This document shows, piece after piece, positions 46,802 to 57,183 of a stretch of DNA of 64,000 nucleotides. How positions within the stretch are numbered: the stretch's first letter is position 1; each line of letters begins with the position of its first letter. Position numbers and translations under genes: made by a program. A model generated the notes under the pieces. That model was not told where the DNA came from and did no database searches. It saw nothing but the letters and a program-made list of their open reading frames with translations. This DNA is from Candidatus Amulumruptor caecigallinarius (GTDB taxonomy: Bacteria; Bacteroidota; Bacteroidia; Bacteroidales; Muribaculaceae): NCBI GenBank assembly GCA_944321825.1, contig CALUMU010000008.1:1-64000 (forward strand), in the 5' to 3' direction.

Positions 46802-47904
46802 TTTTCTTGTGTTAAGAGCTTTATCACCTCGTCGGCTATCCGCTCATCCGACTCGGCCAGAGCCATTGAGCGCACATTGGTCGCATATCTCTTGCGTCGG
46901 GCGGCATCGTTGAGCAGTGCCGGAGCCTCTACCTTAAGCCTGTCCGAAGCTTCGGCATCAAGTATCATCATCGCGGCATCACGCTCCACGAGAGCCATGG
47001 CGTTTTTGCGCTGGTGGTCTTCGGCGACATTGGCAGAAGGTATCAGTATCGAGGGTACTCCCAATAGTTGCAGTTCGCTGATAGTGCTCGCCCCGGCGCG
47101 GGATATGACAAATGTGGCTGCGCGGTACACCGTGGCCATGTCGGGCAGAAAAGCCATCGTCTTGACTTTAGCTTTCCCTTGGGTCTTTCCGTCAAACTCG
47201 TCATAATAGATTTTGCCGGTCTGCCACAGCAGGTTCGCCCCGGTAGCTGTGATTGCGTCCATGGCCTCATAAGTAGCGTTATTGACCGATCGCGCACCTA
47301 AGCTGCCGCCGACAACCACCACCAACGGCTCGTCGGCAGGAAACCCCAAGGCTTCACGCGCCTGCGCAGGTGTCAGCGTGCAGTTAAACAGGGCTTTCCT
47401 CACCGGGTTGCCTGTCATGACTATGCGGTCGGCAGGAAAAAAACGCTCCATATGGTCATATGCCACACATATGCGGTCAGCATCCTTGGCAAGCAGCTTG
47501 TTGGTCACTCCGGCATATGAGTTCTGTTCCTGCAGGAGTGTCGGCACATGCGCTTTCTGGGCGGCGGCAAGCGTCGGTCCGCTTGCATACCCCCCTACAC
47601 CTATGGCGACATCTGGCTTGAAATCGCGCACTATCTTCCGAGCCATGCGCGAACTCCTCCACAGCTTTAGCAGCACTCCGAAATTGCGCCACAGCCTCTT
47701 GCGGTCAAACCCCGCCACCGGGAGCCCGATGATAGGGTATCCGGCTTCTGGGACGCGCTCCATCTCCATACGGTTGTCGGCCCCTACGAACTGTATCTTT
47801 GCCTCCGGGAGCCTGCGCTTCAGCGCATTGGCTATGGCAAGCGCAGGGAATATGTGCCCCCCTGTGCCGCCGCCGCTGATAAGTATATGGTAATCGGTTT
47901 TCAT
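46798..47904 (-). CDS. murG: Lipid II synthase MurG
   Basis: This 368-residue GT-B glycosyltransferase transfers GlcNAc to lipid I on the inner face of the membrane. Motifs are SGGGTGGHIFPALA, GVGGYASGPTLAAA, LLQEQNSYAGVTN and the donor-site block ISRAGASTISELQLLGVPSI. It lies between ftsW and murC. Confidence 0.97.
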   Translation of the reverse strand: MKTDYHILISGGGTGGHIFPALAIANALKRRLPEAKIQFVGADNRMEMERVPEAGYPIIGLPVAGFDRKRLWRNFGVLLKLWRSSRMARKIVRDFKPDVAIGVGGYASGPTLAAAQKAHVPTLLQEQNSYAGVTNKLLAKDADRICVAYDHMERFFPADRIVMTGNPVRKALFNCTLTPAQAREALGFPADEPLVVVVGGSLGARSVNNATYEAMDAITATGANLLWQTGKIYYDEFDGKTQGKAKVKTMAFLPDMATVYRAATFVISRAGASTISELQLLGVPSILIPSANVAEDHQRKNAMALVERDAAMMILDAEASDRLKVEAPALLNDAARRKRYATNVRSMALAESDERIADEVIKLLTQEK

Positions 47905-47932
47905 CTATGTATCACATGTTCAGTCAGTCCAA

Positions 47933-49348
47933 TTAATCTATCATCGTCAGGTTGTCGCCGCTTATATCCTCCGGCAGCGCATTTTTCTCGCGCCGTATTT
48001 CCGACTTCTTGTCACGCCCACGGACGGCATAACGGCTGACACTGAGCATGATGCCGAATGCCACAGAAATCATCAATATCGAGCATCCGCCCTTGGATAT
48101 CAACGGGAGCGGCTGACCCGACACCGGGAACACTCCCGCGACAATGGCTATGTGGAACAGCGCCTGCATCACCACTGTGACGGCCATACCTATGACAAGC
48201 AGTGCCGGGAACGCCCTCGAACACTGCGACGCTATCGAACTCGCCCGGCCGAGCAGCAGCAAGTACAGGAACAGCACAAACGCGCCACCGACAAGCCCGG
48301 TCTCCTCCACGATGATGGAGTAGATATAGTCCGAGAAAGCCAGCGGCAGCCGCGATGTCTCACGCGAGTTGCCCGGCCCGGCACCTATCACACCGCCACG
48401 TGCCTGTGCCATGTAGGCATACATCTCCTGGGCGTTTTCGCTCGTGATTTCCTGCTCGTATTTAGGTATGCTGTCTGACGAGTAGCGTATGTACCTCATG
48501 ACCCAGGTGCCCATACGTCCCTTGTCGCCGAAGTGTTCGAGCAGATAGATCTGGGTCGGGGTGGCCTTGCCTTCCTCGATAAGTTCGGCGACAGTCTGCC
48601 GCAGTTTCTCGTCCTGACGGGTATTCGACGCATCCGCCGGTGATGGGATAAGGATATATATCAGCCCGAATACAGCCGCCACTACAAGATAGAATAGCAA
48701 CACCTTGCCGAGGGTCTTCCAGCGCGAACCGCCGATGACCAACATAGCCAGACTGATGCTCATAAGCAGCAGCGTGTTTGTCAGACCCTGGGTTATCAGC
48801 AACGCACAGAATCCAACGACGATTGTGACCGACACCCACACCCCGGGAGTCTGCAGCTCGCGGTTACGCCTGTTCTGGGTCCTTGCAAGCACCAAGGCTA
48901 TGCACAGAGGCGTGGCGAGCTTTATCATCTCGCTCGGCTGTATGGTGATAAACAGGTTGATGGAGCGGCGGGCGCCGTTGACTATCTCGCCGAAAAATAT
49001 GACATATAGCATCAACAGCGCCGAGACAAGCGCAAACGGCGGAATCCATTTGGCAAACTTGCTGTAGTGTACACGCTGGAGCAGCAATATGCAGATGAAT
49101 CCCAAAAGCAGCGTGCCCATGTGGCGGACTATCGGGGCAAACACTCCCAACATCCCCGACGAGGCCACTTCACGCGACGAGGCACTGTACAGCTCGACAA
49201 TCGACACGATGACCAGCAATATGTACACGCCCCATATATACGGGTCGCCCTTGCCCACAGGCTTGAGGTCGTCAACGCCTTCAGGCACGGACTGGGGCTG
49301 CGTGGCTTTCACCTCGCTCTCCGCTTGATTATATGCTCCGGCATCCAT
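47933..49348 (-). CDS. ftsW: SEDS peptidoglycan polymerase FtsW
   Basis: This 471-residue polytopic protein with about ten helices polymerises lipid II at the septum together with FtsI. Conserved SEDS segments include TIQPSEMIKLATPLCIALVL, GPGNSRETSRLPLAFSDYI, IIVEETGLVGG and the GQPLPLISKGGCSILM block near the end. A short cytoplasmic N-terminus is rich in acidic residues. It sits between murD and murG as in other Bacteroidota. Confidence 0.96.
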   Translation of the reverse strand: MDAGAYNQAESEVKATQPQSVPEGVDDLKPVGKGDPYIWGVYILLVIVSIVELYSASSREVASSGMLGVFAPIVRHMGTLLLGFICILLLQRVHYSKFAKWIPPFALVSALLMLYVIFFGEIVNGARRSINLFITIQPSEMIKLATPLCIALVLARTQNRRNRELQTPGVWVSVTIVVGFCALLITQGLTNTLLLMSISLAMLVIGGSRWKTLGKVLLFYLVVAAVFGLIYILIPSPADASNTRQDEKLRQTVAELIEEGKATPTQIYLLEHFGDKGRMGTWVMRYIRYSSDSIPKYEQEITSENAQEMYAYMAQARGGVIGAGPGNSRETSRLPLAFSDYIYSIIVEETGLVGGAFVLFLYLLLLGRASSIASQCSRAFPALLVIGMAVTVVMQALFHIAIVAGVFPVSGQPLPLISKGGCSILMISVAFGIMLSVSRYAVRGRDKKSEIRREKNALPEDISGDNLTMID

Positions 49349-49357
49349 CTTAAAAAT

Positions 49358-49381
49358 ATTATACGACTTATAAGACCTTAT
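49358..49381. repeat. 9-bp-period degenerate repeat, locus 3
   Basis: Units starting at about 49358, 49367 and 49377 (TTATACGA, CTTATAAGAC, CTTATT) lie between the ftsW start and the murD stop. The last unit includes the murD stop codon. Confidence 0.5.
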
Positions 49382-50760
49382 TCCATCATCCCGCGCACGG
49401 CGTTCTTAAACTGCTCGCCACGGTCCTCGTAGCTGCTGAACAAATCGAAACTTGCGCAGCAGGGCGACAGCAACACCGTGTCGCCGTCGCTCGCAAACTT
49501 CCTGCACGCCGACAGCGCATCGGCAAGCGAAGCGGTGCTGACGATTTCAGGCACCTCCGCGCCGAAAAAGTCCATGATTTTCTCATTGTGAAGCCCCATA
49601 GCCACTATGGCCTTGACCTTCTCGCGCACCAGCGGGAGTATCTCCGAGTAGTCGTTACCCTTGTCCTTGCCTCCGAGGATAAGCACGGTGGTGCGCGACT
49701 TGGGCATACTTTCGAGGGCATACCACGTGCTGTTGACGTTGGTGGCCTTGGAGTCGTTGATATACCTGACTCCGTCTATGACCGCCACAGGCTCCAGACG
49801 GTGCTCCACCCCCTCGAAATCGCCTAATGCCCGGCAGATTACATCTTTCTTGATGTTGAGCAGACACGCCGACAGTCCGGCGGCCATAGAATTGTAGAGA
49901 TTGTGCAGCCCGTTGAGAGCGAGGTCGGCTCTCGGCATGGTCATCGATGTGCCGGGAGTATGGAACTCTACATCCCCCTGACCGTCGACATACGCCGCCA
50001 CATCAGGCTCTTCACGCTCGGCAAACGGATAGCGCATGGCCTCGGTGGTCACATGGCGGAGCTGCTCGGTGATGACCGGGTCGTCGTTCCAGTATATGAA
50101 AGCGTCCTCGGGAGTCAGGTTGTTGAGTATGCGGAACTTCGCGTTGACATAATTCTGCATCTTGTGGTCATAGCGGTCCATATGGTCTGGTGTGATGTTC
50201 ATCATCACCGCTATGTTGGCCTTGAAGTCATACATGTTGTCAAGCTGGAAACTCGACAGTTCTATGACATAGATGTCGTGCGGCTCGCGTGCCACCTGCA
50301 GGGCCAAGGAGTTGCCCACGTTGCCCGCCAGACCCACATCAAGCCCGGCTTTGGTCAGTATATGGTATGTGAGCATCGTGGTAGTGGTCTTGCCGTTGCT
50401 CCCGGTGATGCACACCATACGGGCATCGGTGTAATATCCGGCAAACTCTATCTCGCTGATAACCTTGATACCCTTGGCAGCTATGGCCTGCATCACCGGA
50501 GTATCAAAAGCGATTCCGGGGCTCTTCACCACCAAGTCCGCGTCAAGTATCTTGTCCATCGTATGGCCGCCCTGCTCCCACTCTATCTGCTCCTTGTCAA
50601 GCATGGAGGCATAGTGCGCCGACACCTTGCCGTAGTCGCTGAGAAACACCTCCCAGCCCTTGTCCTTGCCGAGGATGGCGGCACCTACGCCGCTCTCGCC
50701 ACCGCCGAGGACCACCAACCGGCCACATTCCGATATATTGCTGTTTACATTTACACTCAT
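49378..50760 (-). CDS. murD: UDP-N-acetylmuramoylalanine-D-glutamate ligase
   Basis: This 460-residue enzyme adds D-glutamate to UDP-MurNAc-L-Ala. It has the N-terminal Rossmann motif VVLGGGESGVGAAIL, the ATP loop ITGSNGKTTTTML, MNITPDHMDRY, YINDSKATN and the C-terminal LLSPCCASFDLF. It is between mraY and ftsW. Confidence 0.97.
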   Translation of the reverse strand: MSVNVNSNISECGRLVVLGGGESGVGAAILGKDKGWEVFLSDYGKVSAHYASMLDKEQIEWEQGGHTMDKILDADLVVKSPGIAFDTPVMQAIAAKGIKVISEIEFAGYYTDARMVCITGSNGKTTTTMLTYHILTKAGLDVGLAGNVGNSLALQVAREPHDIYVIELSSFQLDNMYDFKANIAVMMNITPDHMDRYDHKMQNYVNAKFRILNNLTPEDAFIYWNDDPVITEQLRHVTTEAMRYPFAEREEPDVAAYVDGQGDVEFHTPGTSMTMPRADLALNGLHNLYNSMAAGLSACLLNIKKDVICRALGDFEGVEHRLEPVAVIDGVRYINDSKATNVNSTWYALESMPKSRTTVLILGGKDKGNDYSEILPLVREKVKAIVAMGLHNEKIMDFFGAEVPEIVSTASLADALSACRKFASDGDTVLLSPCCASFDLFSSYEDRGEQFKNAVRGMME

Positions 50761-50802
50761 ATGTCTGTTATATCTGTCATTTCTATGGAGATGTTTAACT
50801 TG

Positions 50803-52065
50803 TTACCGTATCTTCAGCGTCACAAACGTGATGGCTGCAAGGAAGATTCCGGCAATCCAGAATCTAACCACGATTTTCGACTCAGGTATGGCACGCAGCG
50901 GAGCTTGCAGCAGCGCGTCGATGCCGGCATTGCCCTGCTTCTGAAAATGGTGGTGCAGCGGGGTCATCTTGAATATGCGCTTGCCGGTGCCTGTGCGCCG
51001 CTTGGTAATCTTGAAATATGCCACCTGGAGCATGACCGAAAGGTCCTCTACGAAAAATATCGCGCAGAGTATCGGTATCAGCAGCTCCTTGTGTATGAGT
51101 ATCGCAAACACGGCGATGATGCCGCCGATGGTGAGCGAGCCGGTATCGCCCATGAACACCTGCGCCGGGTAGGCGTTGTACCAAAGGAAGCCTATCAGCG
51201 CACCGATAAATGCAGCCATATACACCACCAACTCGCCCGAATCGGGTACATACATTATGTTGAGATATGACGCATACACTATGTTGCCTCCCAAATACGC
51301 CATGATGGCAAGAGCCACCCCTATAATGGCGGACGTGCCGGTACAGAGTCCGTCAAGGCCGTCGGTCAGGTTGGCCCCGTTGCTCGTCGCTGACACCGCT
51401 ATGATGGTTACGAGGATGAATACTATCCACCCTCCGGTTTCGGCGTAATCGCCCATCCACTCGGTCACCCAGCCGTAATTGAAGTTATGGTCTTTGATAA
51501 ACGGCAGGGTGGTCACAGGTGCCTTTACGTTTTCAGGCTTGTAGGTTATGACCTCGGTCCCGTCGACTTTGGCCTCCGTGGCGACATTCTCGCGTATCAC
51601 CACATCAGGGCTGCCGAGCATGGCGAAACCTACTATCAGGCCTAATCCCACCTGTCCGACGATTTTATACTTGCCTTTCATACCCTCCTTGTTGTGGCGG
51701 CGGATTTTCAGATAGTCGTCAAGACCTCCGATAAGGCCCATCCACACGGTGGTAATAATCATCAGCAACATATAAATGTTGCCCAAATTGCCAACGAGAA
51801 GCGTCGACACCAAAATGGCTATTATAATGATGATGCCGCCCATGGTGGGGGTGCCGGTCTTGCTCATCTGGCCTTCGAGCCCCAGATTGCGCACGATTTC
51901 TCCCACCTGCATCTTCTGCAAGCGTTCGATTATCTTCTGGCCGAAAGCCATCGCTATGAACAGCGACAGCAGCAACGCCAGCCCGGAGCGGACTGTCAGA
52001 TAGTCCATCAGTCGGGCGACAGTAGGCCCGAACAGGTCATATTGTTCCGATAGATAGTATAGCAT
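50803..52065 (-). CDS. mraY: Phospho-MurNAc-pentapeptide translocase MraY
   Basis: This 420-residue membrane enzyme has about ten helices and makes lipid I. Catalytic and metal-binding segments are GLIGGLDDYLK, NLTDGLDGLCTG and the HHH-type loop MTPLHHHFQKQG. It is about 60 residues longer than E. coli MraY because of an insertion around residues 150-190, a periplasmic loop region (EAKVDGTEVITYKPENVK) seen in many Bacteroidota enzymes. It is 3 bp downstream of murE. Confidence 0.97.
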   Translation of the reverse strand: MLYYLSEQYDLFGPTVARLMDYLTVRSGLALLLSLFIAMAFGQKIIERLQKMQVGEIVRNLGLEGQMSKTGTPTMGGIIIIIAILVSTLLVGNLGNIYMLLMIITTVWMGLIGGLDDYLKIRRHNKEGMKGKYKIVGQVGLGLIVGFAMLGSPDVVIRENVATEAKVDGTEVITYKPENVKAPVTTLPFIKDHNFNYGWVTEWMGDYAETGGWIVFILVTIIAVSATSNGANLTDGLDGLCTGTSAIIGVALAIMAYLGGNIVYASYLNIMYVPDSGELVVYMAAFIGALIGFLWYNAYPAQVFMGDTGSLTIGGIIAVFAILIHKELLIPILCAIFFVEDLSVMLQVAYFKITKRRTGTGKRIFKMTPLHHHFQKQGNAGIDALLQAPLRAIPESKIVVRFWIAGIFLAAITFVTLKIR

Positions 52066-52068
52066 TTC

Positions 52069-53541
52069 CTATAGTGTATTTTGCGATGCGAATATCTCAA
52101 GCACTACCTCCCGGTCATCGAAATGGTGCTTGACACCCTTGACTTCCTGATAGTCCTCATGCCCTTTGCCGGCTATCAGCACCACATCGCCTTTCATGGC
52201 CATGCGGCACGCCTCGGTGATGGCTTCCTTGCGGTCGGTAATGCTGACGGCGTGGCTGCGGGCATCATCGTCAAGTCCGGCTTCCATGTCGCGGAGTATG
52301 TCGTCGGGTTCCTCGAAGCGCGGATTGTCGCTCGTCAGCACCAAGAAATCGCTGCGCTCCGCAGCCTCTTTGGCCATGATGGGACGCTTCCCTTTGTCGC
52401 GGTTGCCGCCGGCACCCACCACGGTAATGATACGGCCTTTGGTACCCACCACCTCCCTTATGGCGTTGAGCACATTGATAAGCGCGTCGGGCGTGTGGGC
52501 GTAATCCACTATCGCCGTGTAACCCGTCGGCGAATGTACCGTCTGGAATCGTCCGGCGACAGGTACTAAGCGGCTCATGTTCACAAGCACTTTCTCTGGA
52601 TCCCATCCGAGCAGCACACATGCGCCGTACACAGCCGTCAGGTTATAGGCGTTGAACTTGCCCGTAAACATCGTCTCCACCTCCCTGCCGTTGACAGCTA
52701 ACAGCATACCATCCAATCGGCTCTCCACTATCCGCGTGGCGAAGTCCGCCAGACCGCGCAGGGAGTATGTGTGGCGCGTGGCCATGGTGTTTTGCAGCAT
52801 TACCATCCCGACCTTGTCGTCGATGTTGGTCAGTGCGAACGAGTTGTGCGGCAGCCCGTCGAAAAACGACTTCTTGGCAGCAAGATACGCATCCACCGTC
52901 TTGTGGTAGTCAAGATGGTCACGGGTAAGATTGGTGAATATCCCCCCGGCAAATTCCAGGCCGGCTATGCGGTGCTGCTCGGCGGCATGGCTGCTGACTT
53001 CCATGGCGCAGTAGCTGCACCCGGCATCCACCATCCTCCGCAGCAGCGCATTGATGGTGATGGCATCGGGGGTGGTCTGGCGGGCTTCCACCTTCTCATC
53101 CTCTATGAGGTTGACTACGGTCGACAGCAGTCCGGCCTTATATCCCATCAGACGCGCCATCTCGTATATCAGAGTGGCCGTGGTGGTCTTGCCGTTGGTC
53201 CCGGTAACGCCCACCAAACGCAGCGCGGACGAAGGGTTGTCATACCATGCCGAAGCTATGTAGCCGAGTGCCACATGGCTGGCAGGCACTTTGATATAGG
53301 TGACGCTTGATTCGCGTACCGAAGGTATCTCCTCGCACACCACCGCCACGGCTCCAGCTTCCACTACCTGTGGGATGAAGCTGTGGCCGTCGACGGTCGA
53401 CCCTTTGACCGCTACAAACAGAGTCCCTGGTCCCGCCTCGCGGGAGTCGAACGTGATTTTGGAGATTTCCCGGGTAGTGTCGCCCAGTAGCTCCCCTATC
53501 GTCAGTGATGAGATTAATTCCGATAACCGTTTCATTCTCAT
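52069..53541 (-). CDS. murE: UDP-MurNAc-tripeptide synthetase MurE (diaminopimelate-adding)
   Basis: This 490-residue enzyme adds the third stem amino acid. The ATP loop is [17 protein letters not shown], and [11 protein letters not shown] and [10 protein letters not shown] are also present. The specificity motif DNPR in [14 protein letters not shown] indicates meso-diaminopimelate rather than lysine. It is read after ftsI and before mraY. The 72-bp gap to ftsI contains a 9-bp-period repeat. Confidence 0.97.
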   Translation of the reverse strand: MRMKRLSELISSLTIGELLGDTTREISKITFDSREAGPGTLFVAVKGSTVDGHSFIPQVVEAGAVAVVCEEIPSVRESSVTYIKVPASHVALGYIASAWYDNPSSALRLVGVTGTNGKTTTATLIYEMARLMGYKAGLLSTVVNLIEDEKVEARQTTPDAITINALLRRMVDAGCSYCAMEVSSHAAEQHRIAGLEFAGGIFTNLTRDHLDYHKTVDAYLAAKKSFFDGLPHNSFALTNIDDKVGMVMLQNTMATRHTYSLRGLADFATRIVESRLDGMLLAVNGREVETMFTGKFNAYNLTAVYGACVLLGWDPEKVLVNMSRLVPVAGRFQTVHSPTGYTAIVDYAHTPDALINVLNAIREVVGTKGRIITVVGAGGNRDKGKRPIMAKEAAERSDFLVLTSDNPRFEEPDDILRDMEAGLDDDARSHAVSITDRKEAITEACRMAMKGDVVLIAGKGHEDYQEVKGVKHHFDDREVVLEIFASQNTL

Positions 53542-53549
53542 TTATATAT

Positions 53550-53606
53550 CTTTCAGATTTATACGATTTATAAGACTTAATGACCTTAATGACCTTATCC
53601 GACCTC
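53550..53606. repeat. 9-bp-period degenerate repeat, locus 4
   Basis: Units TTTATACGA, TTTATAAGA, CTTAATGAC, CTTAATGAC, CTTATCCGA begin at 53558, 53567, 53576, 53585 and 53594, exactly nine bases apart, between murE and ftsI. Confidence 0.75.
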
Positions 53607-53613
53607 ACTCCAC

Positions 53614-55698
53614 CTACTGTAAGGTCAGCTCCACCCGTGTGCCGGCCTTGGCAGGCGTACCGGGAGCCGGAGAGCTTGACACCACATATCCGTTGCCGCT
53701 GTGGCTGACATTGTACCCGGCTGATTCGATCACCGCGATAGCCGACCGCAGATCCATTCCGGCAACAGAGGGCACATGCCCGGCACGGGTCTCGCCCGCC
53801 GGCATACGCAGCACCTTCAGCTTGCCGCCGATGTCAAACGCATCCCGCAGCTCATCGCGCCGGTCGTCGCCTATGGCGGCAATCCTCGGCACATCGTTAT
53901 GAGGCTCTTCGGCACGGTAGTCCGAATGGTCGCCGAGCATACCGCGCGAATACATCTTCAACGCTATGTTCTTCATTATCTGGCCTGAAGTCGACGCAGC
54001 CCCGAACCAGTTGGCTTTCGGTGCGCACGTCATCACGATGCAGCTGTATTTGGGCTTGTCGGCAGGGAAATAGCCGCAGAATGTCAACCGTTTCTTTGAT
54101 GTGACATATTGTCCGTTCTCTATCATGTATGCCGTCCCGGTCTTGCCGGCGAGTGCCACATGCTCGTCGCGCAGCATACGCCCGGTGCCATGCTCGCCCC
54201 ACACCACCTGCTTGAGCATATCACGCAGTATGGCGGCGTTTTCTCTCGAACATATCTTCTCATTGATATAAGTCACAGGCAGCACCGTATCTACCCCTAT
54301 GGCTTTGTTGACAAGCCGCTTGTACAGGCGCGGGCGCACAAATGCCCCGTCGTTGGCTATGGCATTGTAGAGAGCCAAGGTGTACATCGGCGGTATCTCG
54401 GTAGCATATCCGAAACACTGGCGTGACAGCACCAACCGGCCTCCACGGTTGGAAGGCACTGAGTCGATTCGCGGCACTGCCTCGCCGGCGATTCCCGTAT
54501 GCATCGGCTCCAAAAATCCTAAATTTTTGATTTTCGAGTAGAACTCGCCCGGATTCTCCTCAAAGCGGCGGGTGATTATACGCGTCATGCCTATATTCGA
54601 CGAATGTTCCAGCACCTCCCTTACTTTCAGCGAGGTCGTAGGATGGCTGTCGGTAATCGGACGGCCCATATACGTACACTTCCCCGTAGGTATCTCCTCG
54701 TCGATGTCGGTCACCGCTCCCTCCTCCAAGGCTATCAGCATCGACAGCGTCTTGACCACAGAGCCGGGTTCGTAGCCGAGCACCGCACGGTTCATGGCCT
54801 CTATATAATCGTTTCCGTCCTTCGTGCACTCCAGATTGGATATGGCCTTGATGTCGCCGGTAGCCACGTCCATAAGCACCGCAACGCCCCAGTCGGCCTG
54901 CACGTGTGACAGCATGGAGTTAAGCTCGTTCTCCACTATGTCCTGCATGTTGATGTCTATGGTAGTCACCACATCGTAGCCGGGCACGGCCTCGGTCTTG
55001 GTCCAGTCATATATGCCGCGGGTCATGTTTTTCTTCTCGGCGACCCCGGGCACACCGTACAGCAGCGAGTCAAGCGCACATTCGAGTCCGCTTCTGCCGT
55101 GGATTTCGCGGCTCTCTACAGTCTCACCCACGCCACCGACGCTGCGGCGGGCCATGTCGCCGTAGGGCCTTACCCTGCGGCGCACAGTCTCCACGATGAG
55201 ACCGCTTTTGTTTGCTCCACGGCCTTTGAAAAACGGCATCCCCTTGATTTTCTGCACATCGCTGTATGACAGGTTGGCAAGCAGCTTGTACCAGCGCGAA
55301 CGCTCCTTCTGCGGCTTGTCAAGGGGTTTGAGCAGATGCTCCTGCCACTCGGTAGCCGTTCTCGGCGGAAATTCCCTGGCAAGCGCGGTCGAAAGAGCCC
55401 CAACATATTTGCGCAAAGTGTCTTCCGAAAAGGCTCCGGCGCGGTAATCCATCCTGATTGTATAGAAGTCGAGATTGGTGGCGAGCACGCTGCCGTCCGA
55501 CGCGAGGATATTCCCCCTCTCAGGGTAGATGACGGTCTCCTTGTCAAGGAGCTTGCTGGCCTTCTCGTTCCACCTGTCGGCTGTGAAGACCGATGTGTCG
55601 ACAACTTTCGACATTATGGTTGCCGAAAACAGCAGTATTAACGCTATGACCACGGCATAGCGCAGGAGAATGGTACGTTTGCCTGACTTCTTTTTCAT
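53614..55698 (-). CDS. ftsI: Septal transpeptidase FtsI (PBP3-like) with a PASTA domain
   Basis: This 694-residue class B penicillin-binding protein has a membrane anchor at about residues 12-30, a pedestal domain with ERGNILASDGSVLATN, and a transpeptidase domain. That domain has the catalytic Ser in PGSVVKTLS, the SSN triad in LEHSSNIGMT and KTGTA in LAGKTGTAYM. A single PASTA domain occupies about residues 634-694 (VPSVAGMDLRSAIAVIESAG). A PASTA domain is absent from E. coli FtsI but typical of Bacteroidota. It crosslinks septal peptidoglycan with FtsW. Confidence 0.95.
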   Translation of the reverse strand: MKKKSGKRTILLRYAVVIALILLFSATIMSKVVDTSVFTADRWNEKASKLLDKETVIYPERGNILASDGSVLATNLDFYTIRMDYRAGAFSEDTLRKYVGALSTALAREFPPRTATEWQEHLLKPLDKPQKERSRWYKLLANLSYSDVQKIKGMPFFKGRGANKSGLIVETVRRRVRPYGDMARRSVGGVGETVESREIHGRSGLECALDSLLYGVPGVAEKKNMTRGIYDWTKTEAVPGYDVVTTIDINMQDIVENELNSMLSHVQADWGVAVLMDVATGDIKAISNLECTKDGNDYIEAMNRAVLGYEPGSVVKTLSMLIALEEGAVTDIDEEIPTGKCTYMGRPITDSHPTTSLKVREVLEHSSNIGMTRIITRRFEENPGEFYSKIKNLGFLEPMHTGIAGEAVPRIDSVPSNRGGRLVLSRQCFGYATEIPPMYTLALYNAIANDGAFVRPRLYKRLVNKAIGVDTVLPVTYINEKICSRENAAILRDMLKQVVWGEHGTGRMLRDEHVALAGKTGTAYMIENGQYVTSKKRLTFCGYFPADKPKYSCIVMTCAPKANWFGAASTSGQIMKNIALKMYSRGMLGDHSDYRAEEPHNDVPRIAAIGDDRRDELRDAFDIGGKLKVLRMPAGETRAGHVPSVAGMDLRSAIAVIESAGYNVSHSGNGYVVSSSPAPGTPAKAGTRVELTLQ

Positions 55699-55721
55699 CG
55701 GTCTTCTGCTTATCTGTTTGA

Positions 55722-55766
55722 CTTATATGGATTTATTCGAGACTTATCCGATTTATAAGACTTATT
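55722..55766. repeat. 9-bp-period degenerate repeat, locus 5
   Basis: CTTAT/TTTAT units begin at 55722, 55732, 55743, 55752 and 55761 in the gap between ftsI and ftsL, including CTTATCCGA and TTTATAAGA. Confidence 0.65.
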
Positions 55767-55777
55767 ATCTCCTACTC

Positions 55778-56140
55778 TCACTCCTGCCCGACATCCCTCT
55801 GGATTCTATACGGCGGATGGGTCTGTACGCTCAATCCCAAGTCAAGGCTGTCGATCAGGGCCTGCATGGCACTTTCTCTGGTGCGGCTCATGTAGATGCT
55901 CTTCTCTCTTATGCGCTCTGTCTTGACTATCTCAAGCTCCTTGTTGAGGGCGCGTATGTCCTCCATGGATGTCTGGCAATAATATTTGTTGGTGATATAT
56001 AGGATAAGGAACACCATCACCAGCAGAGTGACACCCCAGTGCCGCCTGAAAAAATCGACGCTGATGACCTGCCCATGGCTGATACGGCGCACGTAGCCCA
56101 ACGGTGTGGTATATGATGGCTGGCCGTCTTTCCGTGACAT
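55778..56140 (-). CDS. ftsL: FtsL-like divisome protein
   Basis: This 120-residue bitopic protein has a basic cytoplasmic N-terminus (about 40 residues), one membrane helix (GVTLLVMVFLILYITNKYY) and a periplasmic coiled coil (MEDIRALNKELEIVKTERIR). The sequence of FtsL is poorly conserved; size, topology and position between rsmH and ftsI identify it. It would recruit FtsW/FtsI together with FtsQ. Confidence 0.88.
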   Translation of the reverse strand: MSRKDGQPSYTTPLGYVRRISHGQVISVDFFRRHWGVTLLVMVFLILYITNKYYCQTSMEDIRALNKELEIVKTERIREKSIYMSRTRESAMQALIDSLDLGLSVQTHPPYRIQRDVGQE

Positions 56141-56186
56141 TTGCTGATATTGTAGTCTGAGTGTTATATACTTATAAATGAGGTAG

Positions 56187-57104
56187 TTAATCCACGGCGA
56201 CGCGCTCGGCTACACGCAACTTGGCCGAACGGCTCCGGGGATTGGCCTCCACCTCTGCCGCCGAGGCGGTCACAGGCTTCGGTGTGATGAGTTTCCAGGG
56301 GGTGCGGCGGCGGCCGTAGAAGTCCACATCGTCACGCCCCTCCACATTGCCAGTCCGCATGAAATTCTTTACCATGCGATCCTCCAAGCTGTGGTACGTG
56401 ATGATGACAAGCCGGCTGCCCGGACGTGTCACCCGCAAGGTGGAATCCAATAGGCTCCGCAAAGCCCCCATCTCGTCGTTGACTTCGATGCGCAGCGCCT
56501 GGAAAACACATGCAAGCTCTTTCTTCTCACGCTTGGGATTCATCATCGGCGACACCACCCGCAGCAGGTCCTGCACGGTAATAAACGGTGCTGCAGCCCT
56601 GGCGCGCTCTATGGCTTGCGCTATACGCCGGGCATCCTTAAGCTCGCCGTAGAGGCGCAGTATGTCGGTCAGACGCTCCACTGTAGCCGTGTTGAGCAGC
56701 TCCGCAGCCGAGAGGGACGCCGACTGGTTCATGCGCATATCCAACGGACCGTCGGCACGGAACGAAAATCCGCGTTCGGCAGCGTCGAAGTGATGAAACG
56801 ACACCCCCAAGTCGCCGAGCAGTCCGTCTATCTGGTCGACCCCCTCGTATCTGAGATAGTTGGTCAGATAGCGGAAATTGCCGTGTATCATGGTCAGCCG
56901 CTCATCGTCGGGGGCATTGGCTATAGCCTCGGCATCCTGATCGAAAGCACACAGCCGCCCTGCCGGCGACAACTGCGCAAGTATGGCCCGCGAATGTCCT
57001 CCTCCGCCGAATGTCACATCGACATACGTCCCGTCGGGACTGATATTCAGCCCTTCAAGCGTCTCGGCAAGCAATGCCGGTATGTGGTAGGGGACGGTGG
57101 TCAT
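56187..57104 (-). CDS. rsmH: 16S rRNA (cytosine-1402-N4)-methyltransferase RsmH
   Basis: The protein has 305 residues from the ATG at 57104 (MTTVPYHIPALLAETLEGL); an open frame upstream to 57149 adds 15 unlikely residues. The SAM motif is DVTFGGGGHSRAIL, and LLGDLGVSFHHFD, ERGFSFRADGPLDMRM and VITYHSLEDRMVKNF are family hallmarks. It is also known as mraW and opens the dcw cluster. The gene normally found just upstream, mraZ, is not recognisable. Confidence 0.96.
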   Translation of the reverse strand: MTTVPYHIPALLAETLEGLNISPDGTYVDVTFGGGGHSRAILAQLSPAGRLCAFDQDAEAIANAPDDERLTMIHGNFRYLTNYLRYEGVDQIDGLLGDLGVSFHHFDAAERGFSFRADGPLDMRMNQSASLSAAELLNTATVERLTDILRLYGELKDARRIAQAIERARAAAPFITVQDLLRVVSPMMNPKREKKELACVFQALRIEVNDEMGALRSLLDSTLRVTRPGSRLVIITYHSLEDRMVKNFMRTGNVEGRDDVDFYGRRRTPWKLITPKPVTASAAEVEANPRSRSAKLRVAERVAVD

Positions 57105-57183
57105 GATAAGCTTCAGAAGGTTAATGCTACGGCCTCGGCAGCTCTTCAACTGCGCGATTGGGGAAATTGTACCTTGACGTTTT

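Noticed and set aside
49903-51270. 455-codon plus-strand frame across murD and mraY
   Set aside because: It spans two genes on the opposite strand and their gap, and has no recognisable motifs.
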